The translations under genes and the position numbers were made by a program. Below are positions 38,401-51,200 of a stretch of DNA of 64,000 nt, one piece after another. This DNA is from Struthio camelus (taxonomy: Eukaryota; Chordata; Aves; Struthioniformes; Struthionidae), in the NCBI RefSeq assembly GCF_040807025.1, contig NC_090943.1, forward strand, positions 138,698,264 through 138,762,263, given 5' to 3'. Each line of letters opens with the position of its first letter. The first letter of the stretch is position 1. Under the pieces are notes generated by a model, which made no database searches, was not told where the DNA came from, and was given only the letters and a program-made list of their open reading frames with translations.

Positions 38401-41400
38401 ACCTAGCAATTTCTTTTGATATATCTTTGAGCTCAGGCCCCTATAGCTCCATATTACTCTGGTATTGTTCTTTGCAAATATTATTTTATGCAATATGTAT
38501 ACAACAAACACCTGGGTTGATATTAAATTTATATATTTTTTACATTTTATTGTGTGACTAAATTTAAATTTATTGCATGTAAACCATTATTCTGTGCTTT
38601 CTAAATTTTTTTGTATAATATGATTAGCTTATGTTTATGAAAAAGATTTGGTTATATAATTTTCAGTGACTCTAGGTTACTGGAACCCTTCCACTCCTAT
38701 GATCTCATGCTGATCCTAACAGAAAAAAATAAGACAAAATCATGAGCAGTAAATGGGAAAAGTAAGCCCAAGAAGGTCAGATAGCAGATCCTAAGAGACG
38801 CATCCTTCAGACCAATGTTTGTGGCCGCAGCTCCCATTTAACTGAATTTAATTTAATTTCAGACATTCTCATCTTTCACTTAAAAAATGTATTTTTAACA
38901 TGTGCTTTCAGTGTTTTAGAACACAAACTGAGTACAATTTATGTTCTGACAGCTAAAATGATACTTCTGGCTATGTGCCATCCTTTGCACACATCCAAGA
39001 ATGCTCCCAATGATTCTCTAGGAAACCCAAGAATGCTAATACTGCCCTAGCAGAGGATTTTGTGGCAAGTGAAAAAAATCCTGCACTGTCCTAACTAGAC
39101 ATATGAGGGTACATAATTTTTGGTAAATACTGCTGCTATTCCTGCTTATTCAGGGCAGCAAAAGAAGCAGTTCTATCACATTCTCTCAGATAAAGCAGGT
39201 AGGAGTTGTGATCACTTAAATGGAGCGTAAGAGCTGGGACACATGGACAGATTATGGGGATCACAAATAAATATAAATGCCTCAAGCCTCAAAACATTTT
39301 AATTGGAACTGATTATGTGTGCTTTGAGGAGTACCATCGTGATCCACAGGGTGTGTAACAGTATTCAAATGCTTAATGGCATTTATGTCTGAAGAGAGTG
39401 TTTCTCAATATCTACAGCAACGTAAATCTCAATTTCTAAAATTACAAATGTCTTTGAAAGGCTATAGTACAAATTTACCTGAAAGGAGGAGGTAGGAGAG
39501 AGAGAGTGTGCAATACTAAAAGATAAGTCTTAAAGATCAGTAGGCATACTCTATGAAGTAATGTGTAACATAAAGACATGGTTTGGAGTAAATGATGATT
39601 TACTCCTTTTTGAATTAACTAGTTCTACAGCCTTTGGGAGAGGTTATCCTCACGTTAAGCACATGACCACTTCTGTCTAAGACAGTTATTTGGGGTTTGT
39701 TTACTGAAATCGCAATTAATGAGGCCACAGATGCACAAAAGCCAGTGTATGCAGATCTCACCAGTCTTACAGGTAAGATCTTGCAGATCTCACCTGTCAA
39801 AGCAGCACCATACAAATTTAACTAAACTGCTTCCAGAGCCAGGCCATATCTGAAAGCAATGTAGCCACACTGCTGTGATAGGGGACCAAACGAATAATGA
39901 ACAGAGCCAGCTTGATGTCTCGCTATGTTATTAGTAATGGGGGTCACAATGTGATAAGTGACTGTGCAGTCCATTAGACTAGTCCGTTAGAACTTATCTG
40001 TGAGAGGGCTGGTGCTGCAGGCGCAACTGAATGGACACAGCTTGAGTTTGGCACTGTGTGGGAGCCAATCAGCCTTCCTGGGGCCTGGAGATCCCAGATA
40101 TTACTGATCTTTAGAGATGGCGTGATGACTGCTTAGAGAGATGACAGCCACAGAAGGTACACTCCAATATCTGGGAGCAAGGAATGCAAAAGTAAGTTGA
40201 AATGTTTTTAAAGTATGATAGGTGGGCCAAACATCAAGGATAAAAGAAACTTTTTTTCCAGCAGTTACTTACTTCATTACCTTTCACTATGTATTACTTG
40301 CAGCTTCTTCAACAGTACAGTACTTTTTGCTCTGAGACAAGATGTTAACGTGGAAGGACTAATTCTGAAAGTTAAGAGAAAGTCAGTGCAGTGTTTCTCC
40401 ATTTCAGAGCTCTCTTCCTGAAACAGGCTGCACCAATGACAATGCATGATACTCTGTGGAATATGTACTCACTGTATCTTCTTGCTGGAAGTGACACCTA
40501 CTACAGGGAGCAGAAGACAGTATCTGAAATTTTAATTGCTACTTATGTGGAACATGCTGTTTGCGCTCTACACCTACAAGCTGACCAGTCAAAGCCAGTC
40601 AAGAAAAAAGAAAATCCATCAAAAAATAAAAGAGAAGAAAAAGGGCAATGAAAAGAAAAATTAAAAAGATGAAAAAAATCCTCAATGCTATAGTAATGAA
40701 AAAACTGTAATAAGGCAAGGAGAGGAGGCACAAAAAACAGACATGGGGAATCAACTCCAATATGAAAATACCTGATAATTGAAGATGAAACAAAAAAGTA
40801 AAATGAGATTAGACTGGGGGAAGGAAGTCTAATGAGACTGTAGAGCCCTGAGGAAAAGATGAGTAACAACTGTAAAGAAAATGAGAAACAGGATGTTATG
40901 CATCAAAGACTTATCCAAAGTTAAGAAGATTAAATATAAATTATCTCAGTGCTCAGTTTAGTTTCTGGTGTGAAGAAACTTTTATTTTTTTTTTTTTTTG
41001 AAGTAGAAGGAAAGAAGAAGCTTCCGATCTCCAAATCAGTCTAAATATTGGACTGAGCTGAGTTCAGAAACCAATAGATTCTTCTCATCCTACTTATGGC
41101 TGCTCATGGTAGACAAACCATTTGTCTAGAATTCTTCAGTTCAACTTTTTTAGCTTCTATTGACTGTGCTACATTGGCCATATATTGTCGCTAGGATGAG
41201 AGTAATGTAAGAAACAGAGACAGCAACTATCGTTAACTCTGAAAACACTAGTCCTACCATCTTCTTTAGAACACCTTTACTAGCATAATGGAAGATGACA
41301 AATACTTTCAGTGAGGAAAAAAATGTGAGAAAAAAAATAAATTTGCAAGGCTGAGAACACTGATTTTACATACCTTTCAGAATTGTTTTATTCAGCTGGA

Positions 41401-41426
41401 CCACTAACAATGGGAATTATTTTTTG

Positions 41427-41444
41427 GATTATAAATTTATAATC
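41427..41444. repeat. Perfect 18-bp AT-rich palindrome
   Basis: GATTATAAATTTATAATC is fully self-complementary. AT-rich palindromes of this size arise fairly readily by chance in such DNA. Confidence 0.5.
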
Positions 41445-44400
41445 TTAACATTTCTTAGGTTTATTTTAAAAATGACTTTCAATTTTTGTTTGGCTTAGCT
41501 TTTGTCTAGCTCTGATGCAAGAACAAGTATTACTTACCCACATCTCCATACTGTTTCAAATCAAGCCAGTTCATCTAAATACAGACAGAAGGTGCGTGGG
41601 GCCTATACTCTGAACATAAGCTTAGCTTTAGCTTTTGCATCAGGACATCGAGTTAAATTTCCATAGTATTTTGGTTGTATCTTTTAATCTACATTAGTTC
41701 ATCTCTATTTTACTACCCTATTGGGGTATTTTTATGTGGGTTTTCTGGACTACTTGCAGACCCAATGCTACATCTTCCTAGCTTTGTTTCTTCTGTTTAA
41801 TTGTATGCCCTCCATAAATCATCAGTTGAAAACACAGCCAGAAGTAACTTTCCATAAACAAGAAATTCTAATTGTTTTGATTTCAGGGTGATCATCAGTT
41901 GCTGCTTAACTACTTTTTCCTGAGTTGATTGAACCTCTACATACCTATGCGCTGGTTATAACTTCTTTACCAACATTTGTGAAGTGCTGACACTCGGAAC
42001 ACTTCTTCAGAAGTCTGTCAATAGGGAAAGCAAATGGCAGGTAACCCGCATAACAATAAGGGTCCGTAGATTAAAATAGCTACTTTAGAATTTGCTTCTC
42101 TGTCTTTGTATTGGTGCCTTTTTCCCAAACCTAAAACAAAAGTCAATGCAAATTGGGAAAGTTAAAACGAAAAGTTACTAGTAAAATCTGGTTTCATTAA
42201 CTACAGTAAAGAGCAAAATCAGTGAAAATGAAAAGGTTGATTATTTCAAAATGATAATTTGTAAGCTTTCACTACTTTCTGAAAAGCTAAGTCAACATTC
42301 AAATGCACAAACCACAACATGAAAATAACTTGAGTAGAAACAGGACTTAGAAATCTGTCTTTTATACCCTTTTCCTTGAATTAGCTGTTCCAGAGCTAAG
42401 CAAGGGAGTACAGAGATTCCTATTTGATATAGATAATATTTTTTAAAAAACCTCAAACCCTCATAAATCCAATAGAACATTATACTGTTGCAACTTTGTT
42501 AGACTGTACTGCAGAACATTGAAACTATTTAAATAGCTAAAGCTTAGGCAAAAATGTTACAAGGTCAAGCTTTATTAAATTACTGAGATGTCCCATATGT
42601 CTGAAAAACACATTTCAAGAGAAATATGTTTTGTATATATTTGCTGTAGCATTGGAAAGTATTTGAAAGTGATTTTTCGGTATCCCAGATAAAGTTGAAA
42701 CTGACTTGAAGGAAGCCATCTTAAATAATGGCAATGATGATATAACTGGTTTTCATGTCTTGAGCTGAGATGTGCAAAACATATAAGCAGTATAAATAAA
42801 ATGTTATTTGCTAGTTTTATGTTATCCGGCTTTCACTTAAGGCATGCTGTTTGCACCATTCTACTTTGAAGCTACTGGCATTTTTAAGAAGGTCAAAATG
42901 CTGCTTTAGTGCAGAGAGCAACTTTTTCTACGTAGGTAAAAAATTAAATACCTAACTACTCATGATATGACATCATCTTCATCCGGAATAAAATTTTCAT
43001 TATAAATTGCTGTGTCTATCTGCTGATTTTCATTTCAATATGGTAACAGACTCAGTACTTAACTTCAATGATCACTAGTAGCAAATCTCTATTTTTATCT
43101 GTAAATTAGAAATCTTAAGTATGTGCTTTTCTTCCAGGCATCTGAATGTTATAATCTCGATCAGCAGCACAGAATGAAGACATACTTAGTTTGTGTGCAT
43201 GATCCTGAAAAAAAGTAACAGAGAATCAGGTCAAAGCGCTGAAAGAGTAAACACTGCTTAAATCTGCATAGAAAGTAGGAAAATCCCAAAGAATAATGAA
43301 GTTTCAGGGGTACGCTAACTTAAACAACCCATTCTTTTTGGGGGGTGAAAGGATGTTCACTGTGCTGTTCTTAAGAAGCGATCTACAGAGATTTTGAACT
43401 CAGCTAATTTATATAGAGCTTTGACAGGCCTGTCAAGTAATACTTGAGCTGACATATATTTTCTGAGAATGTTAACTGACACTTAAATGAAAAGAAAGGT
43501 TGTCCAATTTATGCACATCTCAAATTTAAAATGACCTGAAAATAAGTATATTTGACATCAAGATGCAAAAGTTATATACTGCAAAGGAAAACATGCACCT
43601 TACTTGTGGTCTGATGATGGATGACAGGAGTTAAATTAGATTTGCAGAACCACGCATGTTTGAGAGTAGAATTTCCTGCTAAACCTGAACATTGAAGCTT
43701 CTACTTTTCATCTTTGAGAGAAGACGACAGAATGACCTTCCCAATCTAATGTCCCTGTCCACTGCAAATGAAAAGAAAATGGAGTCAGTTCAAGCATAAC
43801 ATGGTAATTTGGTGGGGAGGAAAGGAGAGCACTACTAGAAAATTTCCTCAGAGCATAATGTGGCATAGCTTCTGTCTGGAGTGAACACTGGTATAATTAA
43901 GTCCATGTTGTCTGACAGGTAATGAGTGTGTGTTGGTCATGTGAGAGAGCATCTAAGGTGTGATGCAGAGAGGGAACAGAAAGTAAGAAATTTATATATA
44001 CACAACAAGTGGGGAATTACAGGCACTTACTACATCAATCCAAAAATTCTTAATGAAAAAACGCTCAATAATCAGGGCCAGTAGAGATGATTTATTAAGT
44101 TTATTACCTGAGGCCAAGGCTTATTTCAAGACGAAAAAAGAATTTATTTGCTTCTTCTCCTCTCTACTTCTCATGTTAGAGTGTATCAGTTACAGCAGTT
44201 AACAGGATGTACACTTATGTGACTCAAATCTCTCAGTCCAGTTAACAAAAGACAAAATTATTTCTAGTCTTAGCCCAGCAGAAACACTTCCCCTTTATGC
44301 TGCCAATTATTTCAACTTCAATTGTTGCTATCTACAGTCACTGTGAACTACTCTTTCCTTACTTTTTCTCTCTCCCCCCTCCCCAACAAGGCAAGGCTCA

Positions 44401-45760
44401 CTGCTGGCCGCTTACCAGCTACACATTTATGTATTACATTTCTCACGGCTTTTATTTAGAATTTCTGTTCTACCAATATTCAAACTTTGGCTAAAATTCA
44501 AAACCTTATGCTTCTCAGCCCCATTTTACCAATCTCTCAACACTAAAAGCACTCCAGTTTAAATTATCATTGTGAATGCCACCGAGTTATTTAAGTTGCT
44601 GTTTCCATCACTGTAACATCAATTACAAATCTTCAGGTTTCCATATCCAGTTGGCTGAAATCCCTAAACACTATGCCTTTTGCCTGATCAATTGAACTTT
44701 ACTGATTCCACAAGTGTGAACGCCATCAATTTTCTGACTCTCATCTCCAGCCTTCCTCACTCCTTTCCTCAAAGGAAAATTCATCAGCAAAAACAGCACA
44801 AGTCCTGCCACCTGTACACCTTTGCATCAGTTCTTCAAAACAACATAAACAGCCTACTTTCCTCAGAATCAGAATTCCCCATATCTCGTCATTTCTCCAG
44901 CCAGCCTTTGAAGCAAAACGTGAGGCGATGACTGAGAAACCCGAACTATCTGTCTCCCACTACCAAGACGAGCCAGTAACTTCTGATGACCTCGGGCTTT
45001 CCCAGCACGTGGAGCCCCTCCCTGTCTCAATCTCCACTTGCTCCTGTCATAGCCCCTTCCACTGTTCTCCCCAGATTCCTTGAAGCTTTCCCTGGCTTCC
45101 CTGTAGTTTTTCAAATTAGCTCATTTTTCAGAGCATTAGCAACATCAAAGCCCAAGGTGGCTTCACTGTGCAACAACACCGGGGGAAGGAGTGCTGCTTC
45201 TTGCCTTCCTCTGTGAGAGGTCCTACAGAAGCACGACCCAAGGAGATGCCGTCCTGCCTCTTGCTTCTTCTGGCCAGAGAAAGAAGAAAACGACCTGAAA
45301 TTAGGAACTCCGGTGAAAGCAAAGCAATTTCGGATGCGCATCAGAAATCATTCGTACTTTTAAAAAAACGGGCCTGACACGCTGTGTGTGCTCCTCCGGC
45401 CTCCTACCGGCGCTGCCCCCGCTCTGCCCCGGGCCGGTCTCCACCGCCCCGCCCAGCAAGCCGGGCCCTCGCCACCGACCCCTCCGCGTTGGGGTCTCTC
45501 TCGCCCCCGCCTGCCCCTCTACTCCGTCAACCTGCTGCTGTTTTCCTTCCGCTGCCGCGCAGGGCAGACAGGCGCGCTGCCGGTCAGGGGCTGGCCCGCT
45601 CCGCGGGGCAGCGCGCAGCTCCCCGCCGCCCGCCGGGCCCTCTCAGAGCAACGGCTTTCCAGCGGCTGGGGGAGGGGACGCTGCCTGGGGATTAACCCTA
45701 GGAAAAGGATCCCAACGTCCCTAGGCGACTGGTGACGAACGCCGTGAACGCCGCACTGCC

Positions 45761-45793
45761 ATTGGCTCTCGGGCTTGGCCTAGCGCGGCCAAT
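45761..45793 (+). promoter_or_regulatory. Paired NF-Y (CCAAT) sites
   Basis: ATTGG at 45761-45765 and CCAAT (in GGCCAATCACG) at 45789-45793 lie about 28 bp apart, in opposite orientations. Closely spaced CCAAT pairs within 50-150 bp of the start site are typical of NF-Y-driven CpG-island promoters, often cell-cycle-linked ones. Binding is inferred. Confidence 0.55.
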
Positions 45794-45894
45794 CACGGGG
45801 CGAAGCGAAGCTGTTTGTGTTTCTCCCCGCCTCCCCCCCGATTTTTAAGCCGGCCCTTTAGCGCGGAGGGGGGCTCGGCGGCCTGCGAAGGCGG

Positions 45895-45906
45895 GGTCAC
45901 GTGGCC
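45895..45906 (+). promoter_or_regulatory. Extended E-box (CACGTG)
   Basis: GGTCACGTGGCC contains the CACGTG core at 45898-45903 with a flank close to the USF/TFE-type consensus GTCACGTGAC. It lies about 100 bp downstream of the CCAAT pair, near the likely start region. It may bind USF, MYC/MAX or TFEB-class factors; the sequence alone cannot say which. Confidence 0.5.
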
Positions 45907-46219
45907 TTCTGTTTACATCCTCTCAGCTGTTGGGGGCCCCTCCTCCCCTTGCGGTGTCTCACATCAACACAAGCAGCGGCGGCGACCCGCGGGGCCATCC
46001 GGGGCGTGCGGGGGGCAGCAGGCTGACAGGGGGCTGCGCCGGGGGCTTGTCGCCCTCCGCTCTCGCCGGCTCCGCGTCCGCGTGCGATCGCCGCCGCTGC
46101 GCTCCGCGTAGGCGACCGCAGCGCCCTTCCGCCCGCGTTTCTCTCCCCCCGAGGAGGGGGGGGGTGTCTCCCTGCTCCCTCCCTCCCGGCGCGGGGTCGC
46201 GGGGCCCGCTGCAGAACGG
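45900..46219 (+). other. Noncoding first exon (approximate start)
   Basis: The 3' end is defined by CGG|GTGAGT, an excellent donor with GT at 46220-46221. The transcription start is not visible and is placed near the E-box by position only. There is no ATG between about 45850 and 46219, as expected of a 5' UTR exon. It is very GC-rich and contains five G-runs (45991-46045) and a C6/G9 hairpin (46145-46164). Other donors further right (for example CAG|GTGAGG at 46831/46832) could give alternative first exons. Confidence 0.5.
45991..46045 (+). promoter_or_regulatory. Putative G-quadruplex in 5' UTR
   Basis: Five runs of four to six G (45991, 46001, 46010, 46029, 46041) lie within 55 nt on the coding strand, with loops of 5 to 13 nt. 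In the RNA this could form a quadruplex and slow scanning; in DNA it fits the open, R-loop-prone start of a CpG-island gene. Formation is predicted from pattern only. Confidence 0.4.
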
Positions 46220-47818
46220 GTGAGTGCCCCGCGCGTGGGCCGTGCCGTTTGCGCAGGAAGGGGTGGGGGGGCGCGGAGGTGGCCGTCCGGGAGCCGGGAC
46301 GGACGGTGAGCTGTGGCGGGCGGGGAGGAGGGAGCGCGGCCAACGGACAACAATAACGTCTGCGGCGCGGCCGGAGCGGGGCCTCGCGCCCGCGCCCCCC
46401 CCACCCCCTTCCCCCCGTCCCCTCCGGACGCTCCGGTTCCCGTTGTCCGTTGGGGCCCCCCCTTCCCCCCCACGCGCGCGCACACGCAGGCGGGTGAGGC
46501 GCGTGGGGGGAGGCGGTTTCCGTGCGGCCCGGACGGGGCGAGGGCCGGTTGCCTGCCGCTTCCCTTGGGCCTGCGGGGCTGGGGAAGTACGGGACGGGGG
46601 GAGCGCGTACGCCCTGGGCAGCCGATTCCTCCTTCTCTCAACCCCCCCCCCCCTTCCCGGCGCGTCTTTTCGCTACCTGCGTAATAAATAATCTCCGGCC
46701 CAAAAAGGGAGGTGAGGAGAGGGTGTTTGTGTAGCTGCCGTGGGTCCGAGCAGGTGTGAGGGGGCATTAATTTAATTGGGGGAGGAGGAAAGGCTGCAGC
46801 CTCGAAATCCGGACGCAGGGGGAGAAGCCAGGTGAGGGGGAGCGCTTGTCCCCAGCAGCGATTCGGGGCTCTGCCTCCTCCCCTTGGTGTTTCTGACTTG
46901 GGGGAAATGGAGCGAGGACGGGAGCTCACATATTTTCCCTCTCAAGCCCTAGTAACGTCGGGTCTCGTAGGAGATTGCGTCTTCCAGGTCGGAGCGTTAT
47001 GGAGGGAGCAAAAGGGACTGTGAAACAACGTTTTGTTTTGTTTCAAGACAAACCTATCGGCCGGGGAAGGTTATCTCTTCCCCTCAGAAGAGGCCCTGTG
47101 GCAGCGGAGAAGGAAGAGAAATACTTTGTTTACCCACCTACAGTGTACAAAACGCAGGATAACTCTGGTTTTCGCCCCTTAAACCAGAGCAGACAGACGG
47201 TGTGCGTTGCTGGCAGCAGCCGCCAGAAAATGTAGAGTATGTCTCTACCCCCTGCTTTGCCATAAACGCACATTTTGTCTCTGTTTACATTGCGCTGTCT
47301 GTCTTGGCGGAGAGCCGCGCAGGGGGAGGAGCAGGAACTAGCTCCAGGGCAGCCACCTCCTCTCGCCTCTGTTTTCTTTGTTGTTGTGTGCTCGGGGGTG
47401 GCGTCCTGGGGTCACCTCTGCCTGCCGCTTCGCCGCCGACTGCGGTTAGCGAGGTCCCTTCTCAGCCTGTGCACGTTTCCTCCTCGCCCCCGTCATCGCC
47501 GTCCTCTTGCCTCGGCCCGTGTCGAGGCTCGCCGTGAAGTTGGAGGAAGGGGAAGGAGCCTTGGCATTGCTGTGAGGCGCAGTCGGCGGCCTGGGCCTGG
47601 CTTGTGCAGCTCCGTTGTCTTTGACAGCAAAAAGGAGAAGGAGAGGAGAAGGAAAAACTAGGATGGGAAGGGAAGAGTCTTTTTTTTTTTTTTTTCCTTG
47701 GTGGTGGAAGACAAAGGGAAACATATTTACAGTGTAAGTGAGAAAAGAGATGGAGTTGCTGCACCCTCTGGAGAATGCGTGTGTACTTGTGATGCCCATC
47801 TAACTACTGTTCTCCCAG
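46220..47818 (+). other. First intron, CpG-island downstream half
   Basis: Sequence between the donor at 46219 and the acceptor at 47818. Its first half is still CpG island with C-rich and G-rich runs. The second half carries a 15-base T-run near 47681-47695. The long open frames in it are GC-driven. Confidence 0.4.
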
Positions 47819-47889
47819 AGCGGGTAGTCTGTATCCCTTCAAGTTTTTACTCGGTCAAGGCCAGCTGAATTGCAAACTTTAGAAGGGAG
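47819..47889 (+). other. Second noncoding 5' UTR exon
   Basis: A pyrimidine-rich tract ending TGTTCTCCCAG|AG precedes it and GGGAG|GTAAGG ends it; both sites are close to consensus. The 71 nt contain no ATG, in keeping with a UTR exon. It may be included optionally between the first exon and the exon at 48154. It is called from splice signals alone. Confidence 0.45.
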
Positions 47890-48153
47890 GTAAGGTTTCT
47901 TCTGATAATGAGCAGTAAACCGTGAGACACACAGAAAAGTCACAGATAGTCAGGATAGTCAGTACTGTAATGAATTAGTGAAGATACCCAATCCCTCTTG
48001 ACCCTGTTCCCTCCATATTAAAGAGAATGCTTTTAAGAAACAAAAATCTAGTGCTTAGAGTTAGTAAATACTGAAACTGAGAGTGCCTTTGTAAGTGCAA
48101 TTCATTATTCGTTGTAAATGAATCATAATATGTGATACGTTTTTTTTCCACAG

Positions 48154-48280
48154 GACCCTTACTTTACTCTGGGTACTGGACAGACCATCTCTGGAGTGAA
48201 TCAGGCTTGGATAAATGGAGCTATTCTCTTTAGGACTCCTGCCTGATTTGTTGGAAAAGTTTGAAAAACGTTTTGCATGT
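48154..48280 (+). CDS. Candidate start exon (ATG at 48215)
   Basis: A run of T then CCACAG|G makes a strong acceptor at 48153. The likely donor is TGT|GTAGGT at 48280/48281, of medium strength. The first ATG of the composite message, counting from the CpG-island exon, is at 48215 (context ATAAATGG: T at -3, G at +4). It opens a frame beginning MELFSLGLLPDLLEKFEKRF, a leucine-rich amphipathic-looking start. Without splicing the frame stops near 48295. With the GTAGGT donor it leaves phase 0. A weaker donor two bases upstream (GCAT|GTGTAG) would leave phase 1, which joins directly to the exon at 60914. I do not recognise the N-terminus. The alternative is a further noncoding exon with a short upstream frame. 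Confidence 0.35.
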
Positions 48281-51200
48281 GTAGGTGGACAAATGTGAAA
48301 GGTCCAGAACAGTATCGTAACTGACTTTAGAAGAATAAGGAAAATATGATGATAGTAACGTAAGAAATGCATGAGTGAGGTCAGAGGATCACAATGAGGG
48401 CTTTGGAGATGGACGCTTAGACAGATGTTCTTGACAATGGTCAGTGCCCCTCAGAAATGCAAGGGAAAACAATTGGATGTTGTTTGGAGGTCTGCAGTGA
48501 GGAAGATGTCATGAAATTGCTGAAACAGAGAAGGTTATGTAATACTGAATGTATACCCTGGACAGCTGAATATTATCTCTGGATCTCAATGGGGTTACGT
48601 TCCTTGCCTACGTTATCTCATGTCTTTGCTCCGCAATCCCTGTAAAAATGTTTCAGCCCTGCTAACTGGCCTTCTGTGGATTTCTTCATCCAATCTCAAT
48701 CTTCTCTTTTGTTGTTCCTTGCTTTAGATATTTGACCAACCACTTCTAATTTTGCACTACTTAATCTATTAATTAATGAAGTCTTACCTTTTTTTTTATA
48801 GTATTCATCTTAGCAGATTGGTGAGTTGTATTGTTTTGTCTTCAATTTTTCAGTGACTGCACCAAGCCCCAGCAGCTCCTTCAGAAAATGCTCCTGCCTA
48901 GTAGGAGACTAAGAATAGATCATAACTGACAGACTTGTACGATAGTTTTCTGTTCCTGTGCTGGACCACAGCAGAGTAGTCATTTGGCTATGTTTTGGTA
49001 AACTAGAAGTGCAGCTAGTCTGAGGTTATAGATGTATGTTTTGAAGCTACAAATAGGTTCAGGCATGATATTGGTGGAAGTCTCAGAGAGCATATCTCCT
49101 GTGACTTTTCTTAGGCAAACGTGAAAGAAAGACCAATAACGCAAAGACCTTAACGCTGCCAAATTTCAAATCCCTACTCTGATGCGTAGTTATATATATA
49201 TAGTGGGTTCCCCCTCCCCCCTTCAGAGATACTCCCAAAATTTAATACAGGGAAAATAATTTTTCCAAGCAATTTTCCAGAAAATTTTATTCTGATAGTT
49301 TAAGATGTCCTCAGAACAATACATTAAAAATAATTTTGAAATAGATATCCGCTATGGGAATGTGTGTCGCAGTTGTCAATGCATGGTGAAAAACAACTGA
49401 AAAATGCAGTCATTGGTCTGTAGTGTTTAATGACCTGTAGTGTTTAATGAATGACCTGTTCTTTTTGTTTCCTACTTTGTTCCCACTTTCAGTACTAGTA
49501 TCACAGAGATCTACTGTTTCATCCTCCTGAACTGAAAGTGATTCTCTGAAGCCAATCATTAATAAGCTTGCGGTGTAAGAAAAGTCTCTTGGAGTCTACA
49601 GACTTGGCACAGTCTTTCCTGCAAGCATCACTGAATATTGTCTGATTTATTTTACCTACTTAGAATGTAAAATTCTCAGTGCAAAGGCTGGAAGAATGAG
49701 TGTGTCATCTTCTTCTGTAAATGAATAATCGGGTATGTAACTTGGCTAAAGGTACTTTAGGCATCTTCCGGCAGGCTTAGAAGTTGATCTGTGCACTTCA
49801 TCACAATGTGCACTTTTGGTTAGAGAGGAAGTAGTGACTCAAAAAGCAACATGAGGAAGTATTTTTATGCTTCTCCATGCTCTTTGGTTTTATCAACTGC
49901 CCTTAAAACAGTACTGTGGGAATTTTTTGTTGTTATATCGTTTTCCTTTCAGTCCACTTTTGATAAACATGTAGAGAAGCACTGATGAAATAGAATGAGT
50001 GAGGGTGTTTTTGAAAGAGAGCATTTTAATGTATCTGCTTCACAGAACCATGATTCCTACTTCTTCCTTTTTCTCTTTCAGAGTTTTAGGGAGTGAAGTA
50101 GTCTATATTAAATATGGGTATAATTGCATTAAAACATAAGGAAACAGCTGCTATGCTCCATTTCCTTTGGGGCTTATTTATGTGCACTGGATGTTAATGA
50201 GAGCCTTCAGGCCTGCTGAACAAAAGTTCTTAAAGCAGTTGCTCATGCTATACTGTTTTAAGAAAACTGGGCTGGACTTTTGAGCCTTGAAGAAAAGATA
50301 GAATTTGTAGCAGCTTAGGATGTTGAACATCAATTTTTTTTTTTTTTTTTAAATTCAGCAGTAAATGATTACCTGACTGCCGTTCAGAAGAGCAGTGTTA
50401 ATATTCTGTCCTTTTTGTCCTCCTGGTACATCATACCAAATTTGTGTTTGAGAGTCTATCTCTGCTGCAAAGTTGGCAGTGAAGTTAAGTAATTAAGGAG
50501 CTTGAAATCCTAATGATTGTGTGCATGTTGATCCTTTCTTAAAAAACCTGTACAGAAATCTGATTTGCAAGATGTATACCATCTCTGATTAGAAGCTTAT
50601 TGGAAACTTTGAAAGTAACCAAGTATTCATGCTCTTAAAATTTACAAGGGCTAAAACGTCTTTCAGAGTTGCAGTTAATCCCCATAAACTTGTTCCTGAA
50701 CGCAAGAGATAGTGGAAGCTGTTTCTAGAAAACAGCTGTAGTGTCTATTGTTTGTATGCTATGATTACAAGAGATACTTGACTTATGTTTTTTGGGCATC
50801 AATTTCAGGGATGGATATAATTCTTTGAAAAATAGGTTGTGCCTCCCTGTGAGGAGAAAACAGTGTTTTAGAAGTCATCATAGAGCAGTTAAACAAAAGA
50901 GAAAAAACCCCACAGTCCTAAAATAGTGCAGAAGTGACATCAGGAGTCACCATGGTAACTCTTCGGCTACATATTCTGGTGTGTTCTTGGATGGAGGAGT
51001 TGTAGAGTGGGGAAGCGAATATGCAGCAAGAATAAACTATTTCTCTGGTTGGAAGGTTGTTTTGTGGCAGAAAATGGCTTGGAGTGCACTGCTGAGAAGA
51101 TGCTTTTAGTGAAGGCTAATTTTGAAGATCTGACTTTGCTTTATATAGCGTTTAGTGAAGAAGGGGTGTTAAGATCTAATTTATTAAAAATGCAGAACAT

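Larger units (their letters stand above)
32822..45369. other. Gene-free AT-rich stretch upstream of the CpG island
   Basis: Twelve and a half kilobases with no exon I can support. It contains the compound repeat at 33699-33766, a GC/CT-richer block at about 35.1-35.5 kb, an 18-bp palindrome at 41427-41444 and homopolymer runs. The last 0.5 kb grades into the promoter with rising GC. Confidence 0.5.
45370..47640 (+). promoter_or_regulatory. CpG-island promoter
   Basis: GC content and CpG density rise abruptly at about 45.37 kb, peak between 45.4 and 46.7 kb and tail off by about 47.6 kb. No other part of the window looks like this. Such islands mark promoters of broadly expressed or developmental vertebrate genes. 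There is no canonical TATA box; initiation is probably dispersed around 45.85-46.0 kb. Paired CCAAT boxes, an E-box and strong splice donors on the + strand (46219, also usable ones at about 46831) show that at least the rightward direction is transcribed. Leftward transcription from the same island is possible, but I found no exon for it. Long overlapping open frames here, up to 321 codons on the minus strand, come from GC richness. Confidence 0.9.

Noticed and set aside
45384-45735. Three overlapping 103-115-codon frames on the + strand
   Set aside because: All three frames being open together shows GC bias, not coding. They lie upstream of the promoter boxes.
45964-46929. 321-codon open frame on the minus strand
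   Set aside because: It lies in the CpG island where several frames on both strands are open at once. It is Pro/Arg/Gly-rich low-complexity sequence crossing the + strand first exon and donor, explained by scarcity of AT-rich stop codons.
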